Shown: positions 1 to 8,881 of the stretch, one piece after another
How positions within the stretch are numbered: the stretch's first letter is position 1
Layout of the letters: each line of letters starts with the position of its first letter
Source of the DNA: JAPWJZ01 sp965279315
Lineage (GTDB): Bacteria > Pseudomonadota > Alphaproteobacteria > Micavibrionales > UBA2020
DNA length: 64,000 nucleotides
Direction of reading: 5' to 3'
NCBI GenBank assembly: GCA_965279315.1
Contig: OZ257145.1
Location: 310,001-374,000, forward strand
The notes under the pieces: generated by a model
What the model was told of the DNA's origin: nothing
The model's input: the letters and a program-made list of their open reading frames with translations, nothing else
The model's database searches: none
Position numbers and translations under genes: made by a program

Positions 1-1071
1 GGCATTTTGACCAACCGCGATGTGCGCTTCGCCGACAACCCGAAACAGCCGATCCGCGAATTGATGACGAGTGAAAACCTGATCAAGGTCGTGAACAGCG
101 TTGATAAGTCCAAGGCGCGGAAATTGCTGCATGTCAACCGCATCGAAAAACTGCTGGTGGTGGATGACGACGACCGCTGCATCGGTTTGGTGACCGTGAA
201 AGATATTGAAAAGGCGCAGTTGCATCCGACCGCCTGCAAGGACGATAACGGATCATTACGCGTGGGTGCGGCCATCGGCACGGGCGATGCGAATTTTGAA
301 CGCGCGCAGGCGTTGATCGACGCAGATATCGACCTGATCGTGGTGGATACCGCGCATGGCCATTCCAAAAACGTGATCGAGATGGTGAAAAAACTGCGCC
401 GCCATAACAACCGCGTGCAATTGGTGGCGGGCAATATCGCAACCGCCGATGCGGCGAAGGCGTTGATCGATGCGGGCGTGGACAGCCTCAAGGTCGGCAT
501 CGGCCCCGGTTCCATCTGCACGACTCGCATCGTGGCGGGCGTGGGCGTGCCGCAGCTGACCGCGATCATGGATGTGGCGTCGGCAGCATCGAAACAGCGC
601 ATTCCTGTCATCGCCGATGGCGGCATCAAATCATCGGGCGATTTGGCGAAGGCGGTTGCCGCCGGTGCGGATTGCGTGATGATGGGCGGCATTTTCGCAG
701 GGACGGATGAATCGCCGGGCGAGATCATCCTGTATCAAGGCCGCTCCTACAAAGAATATCGCGGCATGGGTTCGGTGGGTGCGATGGTGCGCGGATCGGC
801 GGATCGTTATTCCCAAGGCTCGGTGAAAGAATCGCAGAAACTGGTGCCTGAGGGAATCGAGGGCCGCGTGCCCGCCAAAGGCCCGATTGCCAATGTGATC
901 CACCAGATGGTCGGCGGCTTGCGCGCCGCGATGGGCTATACCGGCTGCAAGACGGTCGCGGAAATGAAGCAGAAAGCCACCTTCATCCGCATGACGGGCG
1001 CGGGTTACCGCGAAAGCCATGTGCATGACGTGACAATCACCAAGGAAGCGCCGAATTATCGGGCGGATTAA
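1..1071 (+). CDS. guaB: Inosine-5'-monophosphate dehydrogenase (3' part; start lies outside the window)
   Basis: Oxidises IMP to XMP with NAD+, the committed step to GMP, in the cytoplasm. The frame is open from the first base, so the N-terminal part of the barrel and part of the CBS domains are missing. The visible part begins inside the CBS (Bateman) region, which continues to about residue 75 (LLVVDDDDRCIGLVTVKDIE). The catalytic barrel then resumes. The active-site loop GPGSICTTR carries the catalytic Cys, and the IMP phosphate-binding segments IADGGIKSSGD and MMGGIFAGTDESPG follow. The mobile flap YRGMGS is present. It sits beside the de novo purine cluster, which fits its use of IMP, but lies on the opposite strand and is separated by mntP. 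The family assignment is secure. Confidence 0.97.
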   Translation, partial: GILTNRDVRFADNPKQPIRELMTSENLIKVVNSVDKSKARKLLHVNRIEKLLVVDDDDRCIGLVTVKDIEKAQLHPTACKDDNGSLRVGAAIGTGDANFERAQALIDADIDLIVVDTAHGHSKNVIEMVKKLRRHNNRVQLVAGNIATADAAKALIDAGVDSLKVGIGPGSICTTRIVAGVGVPQLTAIMDVASAASKQRIPVIADGGIKSSGDLAKAVAAGADCVMMGGIFAGTDESPGEIILYQGRSYKEYRGMGSVGAMVRGSADRYSQGSVKESQKLVPEGIEGRVPAKGPIANVIHQMVGGLRAAMGYTGCKTVAEMKQKATFIRMTGAGYRESHVHDVTITKEAPNYRAD

Positions 1072-1097
1072 GGACTTAGCAAGTCCGGATTCATTTC

Positions 1098-1127
1098 TTG
1101 ACTCGGGCAACCCCGCTATTATATAAA
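1098..1127 (+). promoter_or_regulatory. Sigma-70-type promoter for the mntP leader
   Basis: TTGACT at 1098-1103 and TATAAA at 1122-1127 are separated by 18 bases; an overlapping TATATA gives a 16-base spacing. Both boxes match the sigma-70 consensus at five of six positions. Transcription would start a few bases before the riboswitch. Not tested experimentally. Confidence 0.65.
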
Positions 1128-1130
1128 ATC

Positions 1131-1300
1131 CCCATTGGGGAGTAGCCTCCACATCCTCCAGTTGGGCTGAAGCCAACATACTTGCATTTAGGAATGCATG
1201 GTTTCAGCAGCGGATCTTCCGCTTGGCAAGACCGATACATACGCGAAAGCCGTCCGGCTTGTTTTCGCGGGTGTATGGTCATGCGAAGCCGGGCGGAGAA
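1131..1300 (+). promoter_or_regulatory. Manganese-sensing yybP-ykoY riboswitch
   Basis: The leader carries the conserved elements of this RNA in order: GGGGAGTAG near 1137, GCCAACATACTT near 1172, then GGCAAGACC paired through a stem with GTATGGTC, ending in GCGAAGCCGGGCGGAG. These are the Mn2+-binding loops and closing stem of the yybP-ykoY class. The 3' end runs into the ribosome-binding region of mntP, whose known homologues are controlled by this riboswitch. The expected effect is more MntP when Mn2+ is high, by freeing the ribosome-binding site or by antitermination; the mechanism cannot be decided by eye. Confidence 0.9.
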
Positions 1301-1305
1301 CCAAG

Positions 1306-1869
1306 ATGGGCATATTCCAGACCACAATCCTTGCCTTCAGCATGTCGACCGATGCCTTTGCCGTTTCGGTTGGCAAGGGTGCGGCGTTGCGCAAGCCGCA
1401 TATCTTCGAAGCCTTGCGCACCGGCGCGATTTTTGGCGCGATCGAAGGCATGACGCCCATCATCGGCTGGGGCATCGGCCTTGCCGCCAGCCAGCATATC
1501 GCGGCAGTCGACCACTGGATTGCATTCATTATCCTCGGCGCAATCGGCTTGAAAATGATTTACGAAGGCTTGCAGGCGGATGACGGCACCGAAAAACCCG
1601 CCAGCCACAGCATCGCGCGGCTGATGCTGACGGCGCTTGGCACTTCCATCGATTCAATGGCGGTCGGCGTTTCGCTCTCCATCCTCGGCACGCATATCGG
1701 CTGGACGGCGGTCGCGATCGGGCTCGCCACATTCACGATGGTCACGATCGGCGTGATGACGGGGCAGTATATCGGCAGCAAATACGGCAAAATCGCCGAA
1801 ATGGCGGGCGGCGCGGCGCTGATCTTCCTCGGCACCAAGACGCTGTTCGAGCATCTGGGATATATTTAA
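1306..1869 (+). CDS. mntP: Manganese efflux pump MntP
   Basis: Small inner-membrane exporter that removes excess Mn2+. About 187 residues, normal for the family, and almost entirely hydrophobic helices in two homologous halves. The family aspartate motifs are visible in STDAFAVSVGKG near the N-terminus and in TSIDSMAVGVSLS in the second half. The frame is open further upstream, but that part is the riboswitch. The ATG at 1306 starts the conserved first helix and follows GGCGGAGAA, so it is chosen. Its stop codon overlaps the purM stop on the other strand by a few bases. The upstream riboswitch independently supports the manganese role. Confidence 0.95.
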   Translation: MGIFQTTILAFSMSTDAFAVSVGKGAALRKPHIFEALRTGAIFGAIEGMTPIIGWGIGLAASQHIAAVDHWIAFIILGAIGLKMIYEGLQADDGTEKPASHSIARLMLTALGTSIDSMAVGVSLSILGTHIGWTAVAIGLATFTMVTIGVMTGQYIGSKYGKIAEMAGGAALIFLGTKTLFEHLGYI

Positions 1870-2870
1870 CAGCTGAAATCAAGATCCGCGGTTTTTACGA
1901 CCGTCATGCCGGTGCCGGCGGCAACTTTGCCGATCGTCCAGAACGGCTGGTTCAGCTCCTTCAGCTTTGCCGCCAGCTTTTCCGGCTGCGCGGTCGCAAA
2001 GACGAAACCGATGCCCATGTTGAAGGTGCGGTAGAGGTCTGCGCCTTCAAGGCCGGAGCGTTTCACCAACTCGGCGTAAATCGGCGGGATATCGGCAAGC
2101 GCGGGCAGGTAATCCAGCACGTAATCGAATTTATCATTCATGCGCGGCACGTTTTCGAGGCCGCCACCCGTGATATGCGCCATCGCCTTGACCAGCGGCA
2201 GCACTTCCCGGACCACGTTCCAGTAAATGCGCGTGGGGGTGAGCGCCTGCAGCAGCAGTTCGCGTTCGGTTTCATTCACCAGTTTGCGCACCAGCGAATA
2301 GCCGTTGGAATGTACGCCCGATGACGGCAGTGCGATCAGGGTGTCGTCCACCGCAACATCACGGCCGTCTTTCAAATCTTTTTCCAGCACCTCGCCGACC
2401 GCAAAACCGGCAAGGTCGTATTCGCCCGCGCCATAGACTCCCGGCATTTCCGCCGTTTCGCCGCCGATGAGGGCGCATTGTGATTGTTTGCAGCCCTCGA
2501 CCACGCCGTTGATGATTTCTTCGGCGGCATTCAGGTCCAGCTTGCCGGTCGCAAGGTAATCGAGGAAAAATAGCGGCGTCGCGCCCGTGCAGATGATGTC
2601 GTTCACGCACATGGCGACAAGGTCGATGCCGATGGTGTCGTGCTTGTTCAGGCTTTGCGCCACTTTCACCTTAGTGCCGCAGCCATCTGTGCCGGTCGCC
2701 AGCAATTTATCATCGGTGATTTTATACAGCGCCGCAAACCCGCCCACGCCCGATACGACCCTCTCCCCATAGGTGGACCGCACCTTTGACTTGATGCGTT
2801 CCACGAACGCGTCGCCGCGTTCGATATCGACGCCTGCGTCTTTATATGTCGTTTTTTGCGTTTGGGTCAT
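1866..2870 (-). CDS. purM: Phosphoribosylformylglycinamidine cyclo-ligase (AIR synthetase)
   Basis: Closes the imidazole ring, converting FGAM and ATP to AIR, step five of purine synthesis. The 334 residues show the PurM/PurL-type ATP-binding fold: GVDIERGDAFVERIK at the start, then GVGGFAALYKI and the TGTDGCGTKVKVA loop. Later come GGETAEMPGVY and the C-terminal ITGGGLENVPR glycine-rich segment. GAGGATAAA precedes the ATG. It is the last gene of the purine operon, eight bases after purH, and converges on mntP with overlapping stop codons. No terminator was seen between them. Length and motifs are typical. Confidence 0.97.
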   Translation of the reverse strand: MTQTQKTTYKDAGVDIERGDAFVERIKSKVRSTYGERVVSGVGGFAALYKITDDKLLATGTDGCGTKVKVAQSLNKHDTIGIDLVAMCVNDIICTGATPLFFLDYLATGKLDLNAAEEIINGVVEGCKQSQCALIGGETAEMPGVYGAGEYDLAGFAVGEVLEKDLKDGRDVAVDDTLIALPSSGVHSNGYSLVRKLVNETERELLLQALTPTRIYWNVVREVLPLVKAMAHITGGGLENVPRMNDKFDYVLDYLPALADIPPIYAELVKRSGLEGADLYRTFNMGIGFVFATAQPEKLAAKLKELNQPFWTIGKVAAGTGMTVVKTADLDFSC

Positions 2871-2878
2871 TTTATCCT

Positions 2879-4462
2879 CTAGTGCCGGAAATGCCGGCGG
2901 CCGGTGAAGGTCATGGCGATATCGGAATCGTTGCAGGCGGCGATTACGTCCTTGTCCTTCACGCTGCCGCCCGGCTGTACGATGTATTTGATGCCGGCGG
3001 ATGCCGCGATGCCGATATTGTCGGGGAACGGGAAGAACGCATCCGACACCAATACGGCTTCGGACAAATCCTTGTGCCCGTTTTCATGCGCTTTCTCGAC
3101 CGCCTGTTTCATGCTGACAAGGCGGTTGGGGTTGCCCATGCCGGCGCCGACCATGCTGAAGCCCTTGTCATTTGCAATAAAAATGCCGATCGCGTTGCTC
3201 TTCAGGTGCTTGCAGGCCATGACGCCGAAACGCGCCAATTCGCCGCGTTCGGCATTGAAGGGGCGCGTGGTCATCGGCTTGAAATCCGCATCCGCGCCCT
3301 CGTCCTCCTGCTGCACGACCCAGCCGCCGGAGATGGAACGCACCATCATCGATTTTTCCGCGCCGGTATATGTCGCAAGCGCGATCAGGCGCAGGTTGGG
3401 TTTCGCCGCGAAAACTTTTTTTGCTTCGTCGGTATAGGACGGCGCGACGATGACCTCGACAAATTTGTTACCCAGCCATTGCGCAATGTCTTCACCGACC
3501 GGCTGGTTAAAGGCGAGAATGCCGCCGAAGCTGCTGATCGGATCGCCCGCCCATGCCGCTTCCAGTGCCGCGAGCGGCGTTTTCGCCAGCGCAAGCCCGC
3601 AGGGGCTGAGATGCTTGATGATCGATACGGCGGCGGGATAACCCGCAACACCCAAGGCCGAAATATCACCGCAGGAGCGCCACGCCGCATCGGCATCCAG
3701 CAGGTTGTTGTACGACAGCTCCTTGCCCTGTATCGGTTCCGCCCCCGCAAGACCGGCATTGAACGGATCGGCATGCACCCATGATTTCTGGTGCGGGTTT
3801 TCGCCGTAGCGCAGCGGGGTGCCTGATTTCACGGGGATGGACAGTGTGCGCTGTTCCTCTCCCCATTCAGCCTCCATGCGCGACGCGATCAGCGCGTCGT
3901 ATTCGGCCGTGTGGCGGAACGCGGCGAGCGCCAGTCTCTGACGCGTTTCCGCGCGCAGCTTGCCGCCCGTTTCGTTCAGGTCGCGGATGACCATGCCGTA
4001 TTGCGACGGGTCGGTGACCGTGCCGACTGAAGCATAGTTTTTCGCGGATGCGCGGATCATGGTCGGGCCGCCGACATCGATATTCTCGATGATCTCCGCC
4101 CAGTCCTGGCTTTTTTTCGCGGTCGTTTCGAACGGGTACAAATTGCAGACGACCAAATCGATCGCCTCGATCTTCAAATCTTTCGCCTGTTGCATATCGT
4201 CCGCATGATCGCGGCGGAACAACAGCGCGCTCGAAACCTGGAAGCTGAGCGTCTTCATGCGCCCGCCGAAGGCTTCGGGATTGCCGGTGACTTTTTCGAC
4301 GGGGGTATAGGGGATGCCGAGGCTTTGCAAAAATTTTCCCGTGCCGCCAGATGAAATGATTTCCACCTTCAGCGCGTGGAGTTTTGCGGCCAGTTCTTCC
4401 AGCCCTGCCTTGTCGCTGACGCTCACCAGCGCCCGTTTGACGTTAACCAGCCCGTCGCTCAT
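2879..4462 (-). CDS. purH: Bifunctional AICAR transformylase / IMP cyclohydrolase
   Basis: Performs the last two steps to IMP: formylation of AICAR with 10-formyl-THF, then cyclisation. The 527 residues fit the family. The N-terminal MGS-like cyclohydrolase domain has SSGGTGKFL near residue 40. The transformylase domain follows, with GENPHQKS and the catalytic segment IKHLSPCGLA. Most family members read KHxNPCG here; the Lys-His pair is kept but Asn is replaced by Ser. GGGGAG precedes the ATG. Its first 20 bases overlap the 3' end of purQ, which suggests translational coupling in the operon. Confidence 0.97.
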   Translation of the reverse strand: MSDGLVNVKRALVSVSDKAGLEELAAKLHALKVEIISSGGTGKFLQSLGIPYTPVEKVTGNPEAFGGRMKTLSFQVSSALLFRRDHADDMQQAKDLKIEAIDLVVCNLYPFETTAKKSQDWAEIIENIDVGGPTMIRASAKNYASVGTVTDPSQYGMVIRDLNETGGKLRAETRQRLALAAFRHTAEYDALIASRMEAEWGEEQRTLSIPVKSGTPLRYGENPHQKSWVHADPFNAGLAGAEPIQGKELSYNNLLDADAAWRSCGDISALGVAGYPAAVSIIKHLSPCGLALAKTPLAALEAAWAGDPISSFGGILAFNQPVGEDIAQWLGNKFVEVIVAPSYTDEAKKVFAAKPNLRLIALATYTGAEKSMMVRSISGGWVVQQEDEGADADFKPMTTRPFNAERGELARFGVMACKHLKSNAIGIFIANDKGFSMVGAGMGNPNRLVSMKQAVEKAHENGHKDLSEAVLVSDAFFPFPDNIGIAASAGIKYIVQPGGSVKDKDVIAACNDSDIAMTFTGRRHFRH

Positions 4463-5231
4463 GGCTTTGCTCCCCTTTTAAAACGCGCAGCATGTTGTCG
4501 AAAATCAGCGCGCCGTCGCCCTTGGCTACGGCACGGTCATGAGTGTTGCGGTAAGTTTCGCTGAACATGAACGCTTCCGGATGGGGCATCAGCCCCAGCA
4601 CCATGCCCGACGCATCGGTCAGCGCGGCAATGCGGCCGTATGAACCATTCACGTCTTCGGTATAGGTGAGCGGCACAAGGCCCTTGTCGATCAGCGCCTG
4701 ATATTCCTTTTGCTCTTCGCCCTTTTTGAAGGCGATGCGGCCTTCGCCGTGGCGTATCGGCAGTTCGATCCGGGTTTTGTCCAACCCGTTTGTCCACTGG
4801 CAGACGCTCTGTGCATTAACGTCAAGCGCGACCCAGCGGTTGATAAACCCGCCCTGTTCGTTGGCGGCGAGTGCAAGGATACGCTCGGGCGCGTCGGGAT
4901 AGGGCAGAAGGCCCAGTTTCACCAGCACCTGAAAGCCGTTACAGATACCGATGACGGGTTTTTTCGCCTCGACCATCTTGAAAAACTTATCGCCCAGTTT
5001 GTGACGGATTTTCAGCGCAAGGATCTGGCCGGAACCCAGTTCGTCGCCGAACGAAAACCCGCCGGGAATGGCAAGGCCGTCGGCGGATTTCAGCATTTCG
5101 GGTGACGCAATCAGGTCATTCACATGCAATGTTTTTGCCTGGCCGCCCGCATGTTCCAGCGCAAAAGCCGTTTCGCGTTCGCAATTGATGCCGTCGCCGC
5201 AGACTACGATGAAGAGAGGTTTGTTCGCCAT
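4443..5231 (-). CDS. purQ: FGAM synthase, glutaminase subunit PurQ
   Basis: Class I glutamine amidotransferase that supplies ammonia to PurL. Visible motifs are the oxyanion segment IPGGFSFGDELGSGQI, the nucleophile Cys in GICNGFQ near residue 97, and the C-terminal HPE in LMPHPEAF. At about 262 residues it is longer than the roughly 225-residue PurQ of Bacillus-type systems. The ATG at 5231 is preferred because AAAGGG lies nine bases upstream and it starts two bases after the purNL stop; an ATG at 5252 is in frame but has no ribosome-binding site. Being next to purNL fits the complex of the two proteins. Confidence 0.95.
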   Translation of the reverse strand: MANKPLFIVVCGDGINCERETAFALEHAGGQAKTLHVNDLIASPEMLKSADGLAIPGGFSFGDELGSGQILALKIRHKLGDKFFKMVEAKKPVIGICNGFQVLVKLGLLPYPDAPERILALAANEQGGFINRWVALDVNAQSVCQWTNGLDKTRIELPIRHGEGRIAFKKGEEQKEYQALIDKGLVPLTYTEDVNGSYGRIAALTDASGMVLGLMPHPEAFMFSETYRNTHDRAVAKGDGALIFDNMLRVLKGEQSHERRAG

Positions 5232-5233
5232 CG

Positions 5234-8200
5234 TCAAAAACCCTTTCGCCATGCAGACACGATATCGGCAAGCGCGATATTCGCGCCATCGACCAGCAGT
5301 TTATCATCGCCCGTCACCTGCCCGATCAGTGTCGCATTCGGCAGAAATTTGTCGAATGCCGCGCGTTGATCCGGCGAGACGCTGACGACGATGCGCCCGG
5401 GCGCTTCGTTGAACAGCGCATCCATGCCCTTCACGGTCAATGCCGCGCCCAGCCTGCCGCCCGTCATGCATTCGGCGACGGACACCAGCAAACCGCCTTC
5501 GGACACGTCATGCGCCGATTTGATGCAGCTGGATTTCAACGCCGCGTTGAACTGGCGATACAGGGCGAGGTTTTTGGCAAGGTCGATGGCGGGGCCGTTA
5601 TCATCCGGCACATCGAACCATGCCGCATATTCGGACGCTGCCAAACCGCTGCCCGCCGTACCCAGCAGGTAAATATGGTCGCCGGCATTGCGGAAGGAAC
5701 TGCCGGCGGAAGATCCCATCTGCACCCTCGCCATTGCCGTCACCATCAATGTCGGCAGGCAGCTGATATTGATATCCTGCCCGCGGACGTCTTTGCCGCG
5801 GAAATCGTTTTTCATGCTGTCCTTACCGCTCACCAGCGGTGCGCCATAGGCCTTGCAGATGTCGTACAGCCCTTCGCAGGTGCGCACCAGCTGGCCGAGC
5901 TTATATGCGCCCTCCGGATTTTTGGCGGATACGACAGGGTCGGGCCAGCAGAAATTGTCAAGCAGGCAGAGCATATCGGGATCGCCGCCCGCCGTTACCA
6001 CATTGCGCACGGCTTCATCGACCGCGAATTGCGCCATGCGGTAGGGATCGACCGGCGACATGCGCGGCGACATGCCACAACCGACCGCGACCGCGTTATC
6101 GGATGCGCCGCCATGGGGCTGCAACCAGATCACGCCCGCATCGGACGGGCCGTCGGATTTGCTGCCCGCGAACGGCTTCAGATGCGTTGCCGCCTGCACT
6201 TCATGGTCATAGGCGCGCACCCATTTTTCTTTCGACGTGATATTGGGCGATGCCAACAGCGTCAGCAGCGCGGTTTTGACATCGGGCGCAGGAATGCGTT
6301 TTGCCTTCAGTTCGGTCGTCGCCGACCAGTCGGGGCGCGGTTTCGGCGCTGTCCATTCCGCCTTCAGCTGCATTTGCGGCAGTGAATTATGCAGGAAATC
6401 GAGGCTGAGCGAGCCCGTGAGCGCGTCTTTATAATAGACATCAAGGCGGCCGCTGTCGTTGAACGCGCCGATATTGGTCGCCACGACACCGCGGCGGGCG
6501 GCGAGCTCGATAAACGCCTTCACCTTCGCGGGCGGCACAGCGACGGTCATGCGTTCCTGGCTTTCGCTAACCATCAATTCCCATGGGCTGAGCCCGGGAT
6601 ACTTGACGGGGCAGAGGCCGAGGTCAAGCGTCGCGCCGCCCGACATCTGCGCCATTTCGCCGACGCTGGACGACAACCCGCCCGCGCCGTTATCGGTAAT
6701 GGCGGAAAACAGACCGAGGTCGCGCGCCTCCAGCAAAAAATCCGCCATGCGTTTTTGCGTCAGCGGGTCGCCGATCTGCACCGCCGTTGCGGGCGCGTTT
6801 TCGTCGAGCTCCAGCGAGCTGAAGGTCGCGCCGTGGATGCCATCCGCACCGATTGCGCCGCCGACCATCACGATACGGTCGCCGAGGTCGAGTTTTTTCT
6901 CCGCTGAATCGCGCCCATCGGGCAGCACCGGCGGCATGACGCCGACGGTGCCAACGAACACCAGCGGCTTGCCTGCGTAATCGCGGTCAAAGAAAAATGC
7001 GCCATTTACGGTGGGGATGCCGCTTTTGTTGCCTCCATCCTCGACGCCCTTATGCACGCCTTCCAGTATGCGCCGGGGCGGCTTGGGGCCGACGGGCATG
7101 AATTGTTCTTCGCCCTTTTCCGGCATATTGGGCGGCGCGAAGCAGAACACATCGGTATTAGCGATCGGGCGCGCGCCAAGGCCGCAGCCGAGGATATCGC
7201 GGTTGACGCCGAGGATGCCGGTGAGCGCGCCGCCGTAGGGATCAAGCGCGGAGGGGCTGTTATGCGTCTCCACCTTGATGCACAAGTCGACCTTTTCATC
7301 AAAGCGCACGATGCCGGCATTGTCGCTGAACACGGAAATAAGCCAGTCGATGCCGCGTTCCGCTTCAATTTCCTTGGTCGCGCGTTTGATATAAGTTTTA
7401 TAAAGGCTATCGATGGTTTTTGCCTTGCCGTCTGCGCCGGTGAAAGCGATTTTCGCGCCGAAAATCTTATGCTTGCAATGCTCGCTCCAGGTCTGGGCAA
7501 AGACCTCCAGCTCCACATCCGTCGGCGATTGGGGCAGGCCTTTTTTCCTGCGCAGTGTCTGCACATCGGCATCGCGGTAATGATCGCGGATATGGTGCAG
7601 TTCCTGCATGGTCATCGCAAGGGTGCGGTCGCGGCTCAACTGTTCCAGTTCCTTGTCGTGCAGTTCCAGCGACACCTGCTCCACCTTCGGCGCATGGGTC
7701 AGCGTGGTTTTTGGCAGTTTCACATCCGTGAAGCGCGGCAGTTTCAGGAATTCGTCATACGGCCAGATGTCGATTTTCTGGATCAGTTCGTTCGCCAGCA
7801 ATTCACCGCCGACTTTTTTCGCGCCCGCCGCATCCAGCGTGCCGAACATGAAATAAAGGCTGCCGCTGGCCACCACGGCCTGCAATCCGGTCAGCGCAAG
7901 CGCTTCTTCGGCGGAACGCGCGGGGTTGTCGGTGACGCCGGGGCGGTAGGTGACTTCGGCCACGAAGGCAGGGTTTTGCGGAAAGGTATAGGTCGCGCCA
8001 TCCAGTTGCGCGAGGTACAGCACGGGATCGGCAAAAACCTTGGCGACACTCGATTCAAGGTCGTTCGCGGGCGATACGGGCGCGATTTTATAAACTTTTA
8101 CTTCTTCCAGCGCCGCCAGCGGTACGCCAAAGTATTCGCGCGCCTGGCCTGCCCATTTTTCCAGGCGGCGATCCGGGATTTGCGAGGTGACCTCAACGCG

Positions 8201-8881
8201 AACGGCTGCGCCCATATTATGTGCCTTCTTCTTGCCAAGACAGACGATGCGGCGGTCGGTGCCGCGGATATTCTCGATCGACCAGCTGCCCGCGATCAGG
8301 TGGCGCAGGAATTCGGCGTAAATATCGTATTCCAGCTGCATGCCGCGCGCGCGGAACGCATCGAACTCCTCATTCTCGTCCCGCTCGAACGACCGTTGCA
8401 GGATGATCGGGCCGCCATCGACGGTTTCATCGACGAAATGAAGCGTCACGCCCGCAATTTTCACGCCCGCGTTGTAGGCTTGCAGGTAGCTATCCATGCC
8501 GGGGAATGCGGGCAGCAGCGAGGGATGTATATTGACGACGCGGTTCACGCCCAGTTTATCATCATAAAACTTATGCAGGAATGCGGGGCTGAGGATGCGC
8601 ATGTAACCCGCAAGAAAAACCCATTCCACGCCATTCAGCGCAAGGGTGTCGAGGATCGCTTTTTCATGGTCTTCCTTCGATGCGCCTTTTTGTTTCGCGG
8701 CGACTTCGCACGGCGTGCCGAATTTTTTGGCGCGCTCGATGACGCCGGCATAGGGCTGGTCGGTTAGCACCAAAACTGCGTCGATGCCGGTCATTTCCTT
8801 GCAATGGCGCAGGATATTTTCGGCATTGGTGCCGTTGCCGGAGGCGAAGACGGCGGCGCGTATGGCGGGCTTATTTGCCAA
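5234..8881 (-). CDS. purNL: PurN-PurL fusion: GAR formyltransferase joined to FGAM synthase large subunit
   Basis: One frame of about 1215 residues. Residues 1-215 are a PurN formyltransferase: AVFASGNGTNAENI near the start, the catalytic region VNIHPSLLPAFPG, then LHFVDETVDGGPII. After IVCLGKKKAHN the frame passes without a stop into PurL, beginning MGAAVRVEVTSQ. PurL starts with a PurS-like region (to about residue 380). It continues with the catalytic part, including FAQTWSEHCKHKIFGA, KVETHNSPSALDPYGGA and VSGKDSMKND. The start is set at a TTG because GGAGG lies seven bases before it and PurN homology begins there; the upstream in-frame ATG at 8950 is embedded in purD. AAGAAGG before the internal PurL Met could allow separate initiation. 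Domain identity is sure; production as one polypeptide is inferred. Confidence 0.93.
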   Translation of the reverse strand: MANKPAIRAAVFASGNGTNAENILRHCKEMTGIDAVLVLTDQPYAGVIERAKKFGTPCEVAAKQKGASKEDHEKAILDTLALNGVEWVFLAGYMRILSPAFLHKFYDDKLGVNRVVNIHPSLLPAFPGMDSYLQAYNAGVKIAGVTLHFVDETVDGGPIILQRSFERDENEEFDAFRARGMQLEYDIYAEFLRHLIAGSWSIENIRGTDRRIVCLGKKKAHNMGAAVRVEVTSQIPDRRLEKWAGQAREYFGVPLAALEEVKVYKIAPVSPANDLESSVAKVFADPVLYLAQLDGATYTFPQNPAFVAEVTYRPGVTDNPARSAEEALALTGLQAVVASGSLYFMFGTLDAAGAKKVGGELLANELIQKIDIWPYDEFLKLPRFTDVKLPKTTLTHAPKVEQVSLELHDKELEQLSRDRTLAMTMQELHHIRDHYRDADVQTLRRKKGLPQSPTDVELEVFAQTWSEHCKHKIFGAKIAFTGADGKAKTIDSLYKTYIKRATKEIEAERGIDWLISVFSDNAGIVRFDEKVDLCIKVETHNSPSALDPYGGALTGILGVNRDILGCGLGARPIANTDVFCFAPPNMPEKGEEQFMPVGPKPPRRILEGVHKGVEDGGNKSGIPTVNGAFFFDRDYAGKPLVFVGTVGVMPPVLPDGRDSAEKKLDLGDRIVMVGGAIGADGIHGATFSSLELDENAPATAVQIGDPLTQKRMADFLLEARDLGLFSAITDNGAGGLSSSVGEMAQMSGGATLDLGLCPVKYPGLSPWELMVSESQERMTVAVPPAKVKAFIELAARRGVVATNIGAFNDSGRLDVYYKDALTGSLSLDFLHNSLPQMQLKAEWTAPKPRPDWSATTELKAKRIPAPDVKTALLTLLASPNITSKEKWVRAYDHEVQAATHLKPFAGSKSDGPSDAGVIWLQPHGGASDNAVAVGCGMSPRMSPVDPYRMAQFAVDEAVRNVVTAGGDPDMLCLLDNFCWPDPVVSAKNPEGAYKLGQLVRTCEGLYDICKAYGAPLVSGKDSMKNDFRGKDVRGQDINISCLPTLMVTAMARVQMGSSAGSSFRNAGDHIYLLGTAGSGLAASEYAAWFDVPDDNGPAIDLAKNLALYRQFNAALKSSCIKSAHDVSEGGLLVSVAECMTGGRLGAALTVKGMDALFNEAPGRIVVSVSPDQRAAFDKFLPNATLIGQVTGDDKLLVDGANIALADIVSAWRKGF

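Noticed and set aside
7052..8767. Plus-strand frame of 571 codons opposite purNL, and other long antisense frames over purH, sucA and hutU
   Set aside because: They mirror codon structure of strongly supported minus-strand genes and show the His/Arg/Phe-rich composition typical of antisense frames in G+C-rich DNA.
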